DNA from: Myxococcales bacterium
Lineage (GTDB): Bacteria > Myxococcota > Myxococcia > Myxococcales > Myxococcaceae
Length of the DNA: 64,000 nt
Reading direction: 5' to 3'
Assembly (NCBI GenBank): GCA_020846875.1
Contig: JADLDB010000008.1
Location: 1 to 64,000 of the forward strand
The position numbers and the translations under genes were made by a program. Below, piece by piece: positions 1 to 7,158 of the stretch. The stretch's first letter is position 1; each line of letters starts with the position of its first letter. The notes below the pieces were generated by a model. That model was given only the letters and a program-made list of their open reading frames with translations, did not search any database and had not been told where the DNA came from.

Positions 1-1
1 G

Positions 2-373
2 CACGGGGAGACCTGGACGAAGGAAGCGGGCATCGTCGGCGCGCTGACGAACTTCCACCGCGGCTTCCCGGCGTCCCTCATCGGCGGCAGCGCGGCGATC
101 CTCGCCAGCCGGGAGGCGCTCCGTACCCAGCCCATCACCCGCCTCTCGGTGCTGAACGACTTCGGCAGGCTGGGCGAGCTGATGGCGTTGGCCGAGCTCT
201 CCCGCGTGCGCGAGCTGTCCGTAGGCCCGGCGCTCGGCTCGTACCGGCGCCACCTGACCCTTCCCGCGGAGCAGTTTGCGCTGATCGCCCGGTCCCCCCA
301 CCTCGCTGGCCGACCTGGCGGCGCGCTTCGCCCACCGGCCCGGGCTGCTGGTGCGCTGAGCGAGCGGCCCTGA
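2..373 (+). CDS. C-terminal part of a TIGR02996/LRR-like protein, probable frameshift near the end
   Basis: The gene enters from the left edge in frame 2, so its start is outside the window. The visible part has the pattern 'NFHRGFPASLIGG...' followed by 'PITRLSVLN' and 'LSRVRELSVG'. This resembles the repeat-companion (TIGR02996) and leucine-rich-like proteins common in myxobacteria, whose function is unknown. The open frame stops at 371-373, but its last 25 residues are Pro/Arg-rich and unnatural. Dropping one C from the run of six at 294-299 switches to a frame reading 'SLADLAARFAHRPGLLVR' and ending at the TGA at 357-359, which looks like the genuine end. The family assignment is by pattern only. 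Confidence 0.55.
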   Translation, partial: HGETWTKEAGIVGALTNFHRGFPASLIGGSAAILASREALRTQPITRLSVLNDFGRLGELMALAELSRVRELSVGPALGSYRRHLTLPAEQFALIARSPHLAGRPGGALRPPARAAGALSERP

Positions 374-411
374 CCTTCGCGCGCCGCCCCCCGCTGCGGT
401 AGGACGGCCGA

Positions 412-1314
412 ATGCTCCTCCGGCTCTTCCTTCTGGCGCTCGTCCTGTCGGCGTGCGCCGGTGCTCCGGCGGTGACGGACGCGGGCGGTGAAGACTCGGG
501 GACGCCCGACGCAGGCCTCGTGGGGGACGGCGGGCCCGGGGACGCGGGGGTTTCCGACGCCGGCGCGCAGGACGGAGGCGCGGTGCAGGATGCGGGCGCT
601 GGGGATGGCGGCGCCACGGATGGGGGACTCGACCAGGACGGCGACGGACTGCCCGACGACTTCGAGGCGGCGCTGGCGGCCGGCTACTTCCCGTACCTCT
701 CGCTCGCGCCCGACGACGCCTGCCCCCTGGGAGGCATCGTCTACAGGGTGCACCCCCACCCGGACGATCCCACCCTGGTACGGCTCTTCTTCGCCCACCT
801 CTACGAGCGCGACTGTGGGCTCAACGGCCACGTGGGCGACAACGAAGACTTCGGCGTCACGGTGGACCCCTCGCTGCCTCCGCCTCAGGGCTTCAAGACG
901 CTCAAAGCCATTGGCCACCAGGGGACGATCTGCCAGCAGGTGACGTCCTGCGGCCGCTGTGGAGGGTTGACCGGGTGCGAGTACACCGACGCGGGTCTCC
1001 CCATTCTGTACGTCAGCAAGAACAAGCACGCCGGCTACGTCGAGCGCAGTCGCTGCAACCCGGTCACCGCCTGTCTCGACACCTGCGCCTTCAACCCCGT
1101 GCCCCGTGTCCCGCCCATGGTGAACGCCGGTGAGCCCGGCCGGCCGCTGGTGCGCGAGCTCACCGACGAGGGCTTCATCACGGTGGATGGAGGCTGGACG
1201 GAGCCATCCGTCTTTCACTTCGATCCGTGGGACGCGGGCGCGATGTTCGGCACGGTGTCGGGCCTCGCCGGGCGGCTGGTCGATCCCCAGTTCGTCCCAC
1301 CGGCGTGCCGGTGA
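412..1314 (+). CDS. lipoprotein with Asp/Gly-rich stalk and Vps62-like domain
   Basis: This 300-residue protein starts with a lipoprotein signal peptide (lipobox LSAC, Cys15). A low-complexity stalk of repeated D-A-G and D-G-G units follows, from about residue 20 to 75. Next comes 'DQDGDGLPDDFE', a calcium-binding-loop-like sequence often seen before myxobacterial surface domains. The rest ('YFPYLSLAPDD', 'VYRVHPHPDD', 'GHVGDNEDFGV') resembles Vps62-like domains of unknown function. A Cys cluster lies around residues 175-190 and may form disulfides. The likely location is the outer membrane, facing the periplasm or the surface. It is monocistronic and ends 6 nt from the convergent nucleotidyltransferase. 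The Vps62 resemblance is from memory of the family and is moderate. Confidence 0.8.
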   Translation: MLLRLFLLALVLSACAGAPAVTDAGGEDSGTPDAGLVGDGGPGDAGVSDAGAQDGGAVQDAGAGDGGATDGGLDQDGDGLPDDFEAALAAGYFPYLSLAPDDACPLGGIVYRVHPHPDDPTLVRLFFAHLYERDCGLNGHVGDNEDFGVTVDPSLPPPQGFKTLKAIGHQGTICQQVTSCGRCGGLTGCEYTDAGLPILYVSKNKHAGYVERSRCNPVTACLDTCAFNPVPRVPPMVNAGEPGRPLVRELTDEGFITVDGGWTEPSVFHFDPWDAGAMFGTVSGLAGRLVDPQFVPPACR

Positions 1315-1320
1315 CACTTC

Positions 1321-1782
1321 TCACCGGCGCGTCGCGGCGAGCAGCTCGAGATCGAGCAGATCCTTCGGTCTGCCGGCCGCGCTCTTGTTCGCCTCCAACT
1401 GGGCGCGGCCAAGAAATGGCACTGCATGGCCCCGGACGTCGCGAGTGATGCGGCTCGTCCATGCCTCGTCGAAGGTGACGCCGCTGAGGGCGGTGAGCAC
1501 GTCGATGCGCCGCGGGGCGATGCCGATCTGGTACACGGTCCCGGCTCGCTCCAGGTCTGCCTCAGTGAGTCCCATGGCCGAGAGGGGCGCTCCGAACTTC
1601 TGGAGGGCCCGGAAGACACGGCCTGCGTTCTCGCGGGTGGGACGCACGAAAAAGTCGATGTCGCCCGTGGCTCGAGGCACGCCATGCGCGGCCAGGGCGT
1701 AGGCTCCGACGACGACGAACTCGGCGCCTTCTGCCAGCAGGAGCGCGCACAGGTCGACGTAGTCGTCGTTCCAGTCGCTCAT
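1321..1782 (-). CDS. AbiEii/DUF6036-like nucleotidyltransferase
   Basis: A 153-residue protein with the minimal nucleotidyltransferase signature: 'VVVGAYALAAHGVPRATGDIDFFV' spans about residues 20-43, with the paired acidic residues D-I-D expected to bind metal. This is the layout of AbiEii/DUF6036-type enzymes, which include toxin-like nucleotidyltransferases and housekeeping homologues. The start at 1782 is chosen because the ATG overlaps the stop of the upstream gene as ATGA, which indicates translational coupling. The frame stays open upstream to 2073, but that part is a shadow of the neighbour. The C-terminus ('KSAAGRPKDLLDLELL') matches the K..gRpKDl.Dl.. ending common in this family. 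The substrate is not deducible. Confidence 0.8.
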   Translation of the reverse strand: MSDWNDDYVDLCALLLAEGAEFVVVGAYALAAHGVPRATGDIDFFVRPTRENAGRVFRALQKFGAPLSAMGLTEADLERAGTVYQIGIAPRRIDVLTALSGVTFDEAWTSRITRDVRGHAVPFLGRAQLEANKSAAGRPKDLLDLELLAATRR

Positions 1783-2027
1783 CGGCTGCAGTTCAGCTCC
1801 TCCAGCGTGTCGGGCCTCGGCTCGCCCGGGAGGAACCTGCGACAAACCCACTCCGAGCGCGGTTTCGGGGCCCCCGCCACCAGCCCCCAGGCCTGCCGGG
1901 TGAGCTCGCCCACCGCGTCCCACGCCACCGACATGTCTTCGCACCGTGGCACGTCGTCGGCCGCCAGCGTCGTCCTGACGACTGGCCAGCTCGCCCGCGC
2001 TCGAGCACGTTCCTCCGGGGTCGACAT
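1779..2027 (-). CDS. small protein coupled to the nucleotidyltransferase
   Basis: An 82-residue protein beginning 'MSTPEERARARASWPVV' and ending at the ATGA junction with the nucleotidyltransferase gene. I chose this internal Met because the upstream extension (from 2066) is Arg/Pro-rich, and 'TPEERARARASWPV' resembles the start of small myxobacterial proteins that accompany nucleotidyltransferase genes. No catalytic motif, signal peptide or membrane segment is visible; it is Trp-rich and probably helical. The tight coupling suggests a functional pair. It could be an antitoxin or partner subunit, but that is inference only. Confidence 0.65.
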   Translation of the reverse strand: MSTPEERARARASWPVVRTTLAADDVPRCEDMSVAWDAVGELTRQAWGLVAGAPKPRSEWVCRRFLPGEPRPDTLEELNCSR

Positions 2028-2073
2028 GGAAGGAGCGTAGCACGGCGGGCGCGGTCGCCTGCCCACGGTCCAT

Positions 2074-2922
2074 TCAGCCGCGCAGCTTCTCCTGGCTGCG
2101 CGGGCCGGTGCTCTCTGCCTCGCCTGAGATGGGGGCGATCGGCTCCATCGCGCCGCCGGTCATCAAGGCCTCGCTCTCTTTCACCGTGGCGGCCACCGCG
2201 TCGACGCCGGTGAGCAGATCGTCGAGCTGCTCGGTCAGCTGATCCGGGGACGTCATTGTGAGCGCCTGGTCGCGCAAGAGGCGCACCGAGTTCTCGATCA
2301 GGTTCATCTGCCCCCGGGCGCGGGCGAGGAACTTCTCGATTTCCTGGATCGTCTCCAGCCGCTTCTTCAGCACCGCGGCGTTCTTCGAGGCCAGGCTGCG
2401 CACCGACTCATCGCCCATCTTCTCCTGCAGCACCTCCTGCGCCTTGAGCTGCCGCTCCAGCTCGCGCAGATCCACCGCCTGCAGGTACGACTCGGCGCGG
2501 CGGCACCCGTACGCCAGCTTCACGAAGCTCATGTGCAGGTGCTTCAGCTTCTCCAGCTCCGTCGCCAGCAGGATGGCCTGGAACGACGGGTTGTTGGCCA
2601 TGTCCCGCTCGATCTCCCGCCGCAGTTCGTCGAGCGCCTTGGCCCGCTGCCACTCGCGCTCCGGCAGCTCGGCCATCAGCTTGTCCGCGCGCTCGCGATC
2701 CGCCTTGTCCCGCTCCCGCCGCTCCGCCTCGCGCACCGTCCGCTGGAAGGGCTTCAGGTCCGGCCCCAGCACCAGCCACAGGGCCTCCACCGCGCCCGCG
2801 CCCGCCAGGATCAACCAGTCCCCGGTCGCCGCCGCCGCCACCGCCGCCCCTGCCAACAGCGACAGGTTGTAGACGTTGAGGAACGCCGCCTTGAGGAAGT
2901 TGGGAGGTCCGTCCGAGGCCAT
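2074..2922 (-). CDS. membrane-anchored coiled-coil protein of the OmpA-SBP transporter operon
   Basis: This 282-residue protein has two adjacent hydrophobic stretches at about residues 18-55. The second ends in 'LVLGPDLKPFQ'. A long, charged, mostly helical region (about 60-245) follows, with strong coiled-coil character, and then an Ala/Pro-rich tail. No enzyme motif is seen. It is the last gene of the five-gene minus-strand operon and follows the ATPase gene by 11 nt. Membrane anchoring next to an ABC importer suggests a scaffold or regulatory partner on the cytoplasmic side. It may be related in spirit to PspA- or TelA-type envelope-stress proteins, but I see no defining motif of either. 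Confidence 0.75.
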   Translation of the reverse strand: MASDGPPNFLKAAFLNVYNLSLLAGAAVAAAATGDWLILAGAGAVEALWLVLGPDLKPFQRTVREAERRERDKADRERADKLMAELPEREWQRAKALDELRREIERDMANNPSFQAILLATELEKLKHLHMSFVKLAYGCRRAESYLQAVDLRELERQLKAQEVLQEKMGDESVRSLASKNAAVLKKRLETIQEIEKFLARARGQMNLIENSVRLLRDQALTMTSPDQLTEQLDDLLTGVDAVAATVKESEALMTGGAMEPIAPISGEAESTGPRSQEKLRG

Positions 2923-2933
2923 CTCTTGGTCGC

Positions 2934-3818
2934 CTACAGCCCCACGCGAATGTTCCCCTGCACGTTGGACTCGTACAGGAGGTCGAGGATGTGGTTCTCC
3001 ACCCGCTTGAAGGCCTCCGTCTGCTTCAGCTTCGCGTCGCGCTCCTTGAAGTACGGCACCTCGATGCGGTGCAGCACCCGCGCCGGCCGGTGTGACAACA
3101 CGAAGATCACGTCGCCCAGGTACACCGCCTCGGACACGTCGTGGGTGACGAAGAGCACCGTGTTGTCCTGGGTGCGCAGCACGTCGAGGATCAACGTCTG
3201 CATGCCCCAGCGCGTCTGGGGATCGAGCGCGCCGAACGGCTCGTCCATGAGGATCAGCTTGGGCTTGTTCGCCAGGGTGCGGGCGATCGCCACCCGCTGC
3301 TTCATGCCGCCCGACAACTGGCGGGGCAGGTGATCCGCGAAGTCCTTGAGCCCCACCTGCTCGATGAGGGCCAGGGACAGCTTCTTCCTCTCGGCGGGCG
3401 CGATCCCCTGCAGCTCCAGCCCGTACTCCACGTTCTGCCGCACGGTGCGCCAGGCGAAGTGGGTGTAGCTCTGGAAGACCATGCCGCGGTCCCGCCCGGT
3501 CCCCGTCACTGGCACCCCATCGACCAGCACCTGGCCCGAGTCGGGGGTGAGCAGCCCGGCCACCGCCTTCAAGATGGTGCTCTTCCCGCAGCCCGACGGC
3601 CCGAGGAAGACGGCCAGCTCGCCCTGGCCCGGCTTGTTGGCCACGGTGAGGCTGACGTTCTCCACCGCCTGCACGGTGCGGCCCTGGCGATCGGTGTAGC
3701 TGATGAACAGATCCTGCAGCTCCAGCTTGGGCAGGGTGGTGCTGCTGCCCAGCCGAGGCGTCCCAGCCGGGGCGGGGGCGGGGCTCGCGGCGGGCGGCGA
3801 GGTCGGCTGCTCAGGCAT
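2934..3818 (-). CDS. ABC transporter ATP-binding protein, nitrate/sulfonate/taurine type
   Basis: A 294-residue ABC ATPase energising import with the adjacent permease. Walker A 'GPSGCGKST' is at residues 73-81, followed by the Q-loop 'VFQSYTHFAWRTV', signature 'LSGGMKQR', Walker B 'LILMDEPFGALD' and switch His in 'FVTHDVSEA'. The 'Q-S-Y-x-x-F-x-W-x-T-V' Q-loop is characteristic of the SsuB/TauB/NrtD group. A Pro/Ala-rich N-terminal extension of about 30 residues is longer than usual for the family. The start overlaps the permease stop by 8 nt, so the two are translationally coupled. The substrate cannot be named. Confidence 0.95.
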   Translation of the reverse strand: MPEQPTSPPAASPAPAPAGTPRLGSSTTLPKLELQDLFISYTDRQGRTVQAVENVSLTVANKPGQGELAVFLGPSGCGKSTILKAVAGLLTPDSGQVLVDGVPVTGTGRDRGMVFQSYTHFAWRTVRQNVEYGLELQGIAPAERKKLSLALIEQVGLKDFADHLPRQLSGGMKQRVAIARTLANKPKLILMDEPFGALDPQTRWGMQTLILDVLRTQDNTVLFVTHDVSEAVYLGDVIFVLSHRPARVLHRIEVPYFKERDAKLKQTEAFKRVENHILDLLYESNVQGNIRVGL

Positions 3819-4665
3819 CGACTTCCCTCCACGAGAAGAGCATGCGGTTGATGGTGCGGATCACCAGGTCGGTGAGGATGCCGATGATCCCCACCACCAG
3901 GATGCCGGCGAAGCTCCACTCGGGCTTGAGGTGCTGCTCGGCCAGCCGCAGGATGTAGCCGATACCCGACTGCGGGTTCACGATCTCAGCGAGGATGATG
4001 TACGTCCAGGCGATCGCGTTCATCACCCGGAAGCCGTCGAAGATCTGCGGCAGCGCGGCGGGGATGAGCACGGTGCGGATCACCTGCCCCTTGGTGGCGC
4101 CCAAGGTGAAGGCGGTCTGCACCATCTCGTCCGGCACCACGCGGATCGCGTCCACCACCGCCGGCAGCAGGTACACCACCGTGCCCAGGAAGAGGAACGC
4201 CACCTTCTGCGTCTCGTCGATCCCGAACCAGAGGATGAGCAGGGGGATGAAGGCGGTGATCGGCAGGTACCGCATCGGGGCGATGATCGGCTCGAACAGC
4301 CTGTTCACCACCTCGAAGCTGCCCATCAGGATCCCCAGCGGCAGGGCCACCGCCAGCGACAGCCCGAAGGCCTTGGCGATCCGCAGCCCGCTCACCCCCA
4401 CCGCCTGCAGCAGATCCTTCTCGAAGATGAGGAAGAAGAGGCTCTTCAAGACCTGGTCGGGCGCGGGCAGGAAGAAGTGCGGCACCAGCGGCACCGACTC
4501 GCCGTTCCTCGTCACGTGCACGTAGCTGAGCACGCACCACACGCCCAGGAGGAAGCCGAGCGACGACAGGGACAACAGGCGCGCGGTGCCCGCCGGCAGC
4601 GTGGTGCGCAGGCTCCACAGCGGCGGGGTGGCATGCTTGCGCGCAGGCGGCTTCTGCGGGGCCAT
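3811..4665 (-). CDS. ABC transporter permease, SsuC/TauC-like
   Basis: A 284-residue inner-membrane permease with about six hydrophobic segments. The conserved EAA loop that contacts the ATPase is visible as 'TAFTLGATKGQVIRTVLIP' near residue 190. The stretch 'MRYLPITAFIPLLILWFGI' is typical of SsuC/TauC/NrtB permeases (BPD_transp_1 fold). The gene follows the substrate-binding gene by 13 nt and overlaps the ATPase gene by 8 nt. With those two it should form a complete importer, probably a permease homodimer plus two ATPases. The N-terminal 25 residues are Pro/Lys-rich and cytoplasmic. Confidence 0.93.
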   Translation of the reverse strand: MAPQKPPARKHATPPLWSLRTTLPAGTARLLSLSSLGFLLGVWCVLSYVHVTRNGESVPLVPHFFLPAPDQVLKSLFFLIFEKDLLQAVGVSGLRIAKAFGLSLAVALPLGILMGSFEVVNRLFEPIIAPMRYLPITAFIPLLILWFGIDETQKVAFLFLGTVVYLLPAVVDAIRVVPDEMVQTAFTLGATKGQVIRTVLIPAALPQIFDGFRVMNAIAWTYIILAEIVNPQSGIGYILRLAEQHLKPEWSFAGILVVGIIGILTDLVIRTINRMLFSWREVDA

Positions 4666-4678
4666 GGCTGCCTCCCGG

Positions 4679-6346
4679 CTACTGCGCGTTCAGGACGACC
4701 TTGATGTCCGTGCGCCGGTTGAGCGCGCGCCCGTCCTCGGTGGTGTTGGGGGCCACCGGGTTACCGCTGCCCTTGCCCACGGTGACGAAGCGCTTCTCTT
4801 CGATCTTGAAGTTCTGCACCAGGTACGCCCTCACCGCGTCGGCGCGCTTCTGGGACAGCGTCTTGTTGACCGCCTCGTTGCCGCGGCTGTCGGTGTTGCC
4901 TTCCACCTGCAGGTAGGTGTTGCCGAAGGCCAACATCGTCTCGCCCAGCGAGTCGAGCGTGAAGTAGCTGCCGGGCATGATCTCGTCGGAGCCGGTGGTG
5001 AAGTGGATGGACAGGCTCTTGTTGACGATCGCCCGGTCGTTCAGCTTGGGCTTGTCCTTGAAGGCGAAGGACTCCTCCACCTTCTGCGTGGCGTACTGCG
5101 AGGCCAGCGCGGCGACGAAGCGCGCGTCCTTGAAGTCGGGCGCGTCCACCACCGTGTTCACCACGCCCTTCTTCCGCCAGATCACGAAGGCGCCGTTGAA
5201 GAGGGAGTCGAAGTACGGCTTGGGCCCCGCCAGGCCGAAGAAGAGCGCGTTGTCGGCGTACGGCGTCAGCTTGAGGCCGCTGAGCATGCCGGACACGTCG
5301 TCGGGCGTCAGCTTCAGCGCGTCGGCGACGATCCGGTTGGTGCCCTGCGGATCTTCCTTCATCACGCTGATCGCGTCGAACCAGCCGGCCACGAAGCTGG
5401 CCACCGACTTCGGCGCCTCGTCGAGGACCTGCTGCCGCGCCACCAGGGTGTCGGCGATCACGTTGGTGGCCGCGGTGGTGGACACCAGCACGTGCGCGTC
5501 GTTCTCCCGCGCCGCAACCGCGCCAGAGAGATCCGGCTCCCAGGTGACCGCCGCGTCCACCTTGCCGGCCTTGAACATCGCCGCGGCCTTGGGCGCCTCG
5601 TCGGCCCACACCAGGTTCTTCTCGATCTCGTTGCGATCCTGCGGGGACAGGCCCGACTGCGAGAGCAGGAACAGCAAGAGCCAGTGCGAAGGCGTGTACC
5701 TGGTGGTGGCGATCCGCTTGCCCTTGAGGTCCTCCACCGACTTGATCGTCTTCAGGCTGACGATGCCGTCCCCTCCGCGGCTCCAGTCCTCCTGGAGGAT
5801 GGCGCGCGCCTTGAGGCCCTTCTCCTTGAGCTCGCTGGCCTCGCGGGCCCACGAGTCCACCGTGTCCCACATGATGTCGATGTCGCCCTTGATGAAGGCG
5901 GCCAGCTTGGCGCTGGGGTCCTCGAGCAGCACGAACTCCACGTCCAGGCCGTACTTCTTCTTGTAGAGGGACGCGGCGCTGCCCGGCTTCAGCCCGCCGT
6001 TGGCGACGATCCCCGGGGCGTGACCGGCCCAGGTGTTGATGCCCACCCTGAGCGGACGGTTGAGCGACTTGTCGGGCACCGCCTCGCCGCCCTTCACGTC
6101 CATGCCGCCCTGCTTGGGCGCGTCGGTCAGCCCGGCGTTGATGTTGCTGAAGTCGTCCTTGGTCACGTCCTGGCCGGTGCCCGTGCCGCCGGTGCCCGCA
6201 GCGCCAGTCCCTCCGGCGCCCGTCTGCTTGGGGCCCGCGCCGGACCAGGCACGGACCTCGTCGCCGTACTTCTTCCAACCGATGAAGCCGATGACGCCCA
6301 GCGCCACCAACGCGATGAACAGCTTCCCGAACGGAGTGAGTTTCAT
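4679..6346 (-). CDS. membrane-anchored NMT1/SsuA-type substrate-binding protein fused to an OmpA peptidoglycan-binding domain
   Basis: A 555-residue fusion. Residues 7-23 form one hydrophobic segment with no obvious cleavage site, so an inner-membrane anchor is likely. A Gly/Thr-rich linker (about 37-60) leads to a solute-binding domain (about 97-410) of the NMT1/SsuA/TauA type: 'LRVGINTWAGHAPG', 'GDIDIMWDTVDSW', 'AAVTWEPDLS'. The last 112 residues (from about 444) are an OmpA-like domain with 'GNTDSRGNEA', 'LSQKRADAVRAYL' and 'LNRRTDIKV', retaining the Asp and Arg that bind diaminopimelate in OmpA. Binding proteins of this class are normally free or lipid-anchored. Here the receptor would be tied both to the inner membrane and to the cell wall. 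Confidence 0.93.
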   Translation of the reverse strand: MKLTPFGKLFIALVALGVIGFIGWKKYGDEVRAWSGAGPKQTGAGGTGAAGTGGTGTGQDVTKDDFSNINAGLTDAPKQGGMDVKGGEAVPDKSLNRPLRVGINTWAGHAPGIVANGGLKPGSAASLYKKKYGLDVEFVLLEDPSAKLAAFIKGDIDIMWDTVDSWAREASELKEKGLKARAILQEDWSRGGDGIVSLKTIKSVEDLKGKRIATTRYTPSHWLLLFLLSQSGLSPQDRNEIEKNLVWADEAPKAAAMFKAGKVDAAVTWEPDLSGAVAARENDAHVLVSTTAATNVIADTLVARQQVLDEAPKSVASFVAGWFDAISVMKEDPQGTNRIVADALKLTPDDVSGMLSGLKLTPYADNALFFGLAGPKPYFDSLFNGAFVIWRKKGVVNTVVDAPDFKDARFVAALASQYATQKVEESFAFKDKPKLNDRAIVNKSLSIHFTTGSDEIMPGSYFTLDSLGETMLAFGNTYLQVEGNTDSRGNEAVNKTLSQKRADAVRAYLVQNFKIEEKRFVTVGKGSGNPVAPNTTEDGRALNRRTDIKVVLNAQ

Positions 6347-6395
6347 GATCGGCCCCTGGTGAGACGTGTCAGTGCTGCGAAGAAGAAGGAAGCGC

Positions 6396-7100
6396 TCACG
6401 CCTTCGGCGCGGCGGGCGGAGGAGGCGCTGAGGACGCCCCGAAGAAGTCCAGCACGCGGTGCACCTCGGCCTTGCGGGTGTCGGCCGCCGCGGAGACGGA
6501 CGCCAGCGTCTCGGTCTTCCTGGTGATGTCCGCCCGGAGCCCGATGATCTTGTCCTCGAGCTGGGCGATCTGCGCCTGCGCGTCGGTGATCGCCTTCGCC
6601 GTCTGTGACTCGTTGAGGCGGACGTAGGTCTCCAGCGCCTTCAGTTGGTTCTGCGCGGCCCCGACGATCTTCGCCACCTCGAAGCCGAAGGCCTTCAAGG
6701 ACGCCTCGACGATCTGCCGCTTCACGTCCTGGGGGGTGGACTCGGGCAGGCTCTTCAAGAGCTCCTCGGCCTTGCGCACCCGGTCCAGCTCGGCCGCGTC
6801 CATGCCCGCGCCCTTGAAGACGGCGTCGAAGTCCACCTTGGCGGGGGTGACGGGGCCGGCGGGGGCGGGGATGACGGCCCGCGGAGGTGCCGTTCCCGTT
6901 GCCGGCGCGCTGGCCTTCCGGGGTGCGGACTGGCCGGCCAGCTCGGCGACCAGCTCGGCGGCTGACTTCTCGCTGGCCTCTCCGGCCTCGCCCGCCTCCT
7001 GCGACACCGCCTCGGTGCCTTCGGCGGGCGTACCGTCCTTCCCCTCGGTCTCGACGAACAAGCCGAGGATCTTCGACCCCAAGCCTTTGTCTTCGGGCAT
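6396..7100 (-). CDS. coiled-coil protein, first gene of the OmpA-SBP transporter operon
   Basis: A 234-residue soluble protein with no signal peptide. The N-terminus has 'GLGSKILGLFVE', then an Ala/Pro-rich linker to about residue 85. A compact conserved-looking block follows ('FDAVFKGAGMDAAELDRV', 'LLKSLPESTPQDVKRQIV', 'ASLKAFG'), then a C-terminal coiled coil (about 150-215). It opens the minus-strand operon 49 nt before the binding-protein gene, and its start faces the divergent GAF gene across 58 nt. I do not recognise a named family. Position and coiled-coil content suggest it works with the coiled-coil protein at the other end of the operon. Confidence 0.8.
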   Translation of the reverse strand: MPEDKGLGSKILGLFVETEGKDGTPAEGTEAVSQEAGEAGEASEKSAAELVAELAGQSAPRKASAPATGTAPPRAVIPAPAGPVTPAKVDFDAVFKGAGMDAAELDRVRKAEELLKSLPESTPQDVKRQIVEASLKAFGFEVAKIVGAAQNQLKALETYVRLNESQTAKAITDAQAQIAQLEDKIIGLRADITRKTETLASVSAAADTRKAEVHRVLDFFGASSAPPPPAAPKA

Positions 7101-7158
7101 GGCCGCTGTTTAGCAGAGAGAATTCCGCATACCGCCGAAATCTGGTTTGTTCGGCCGC

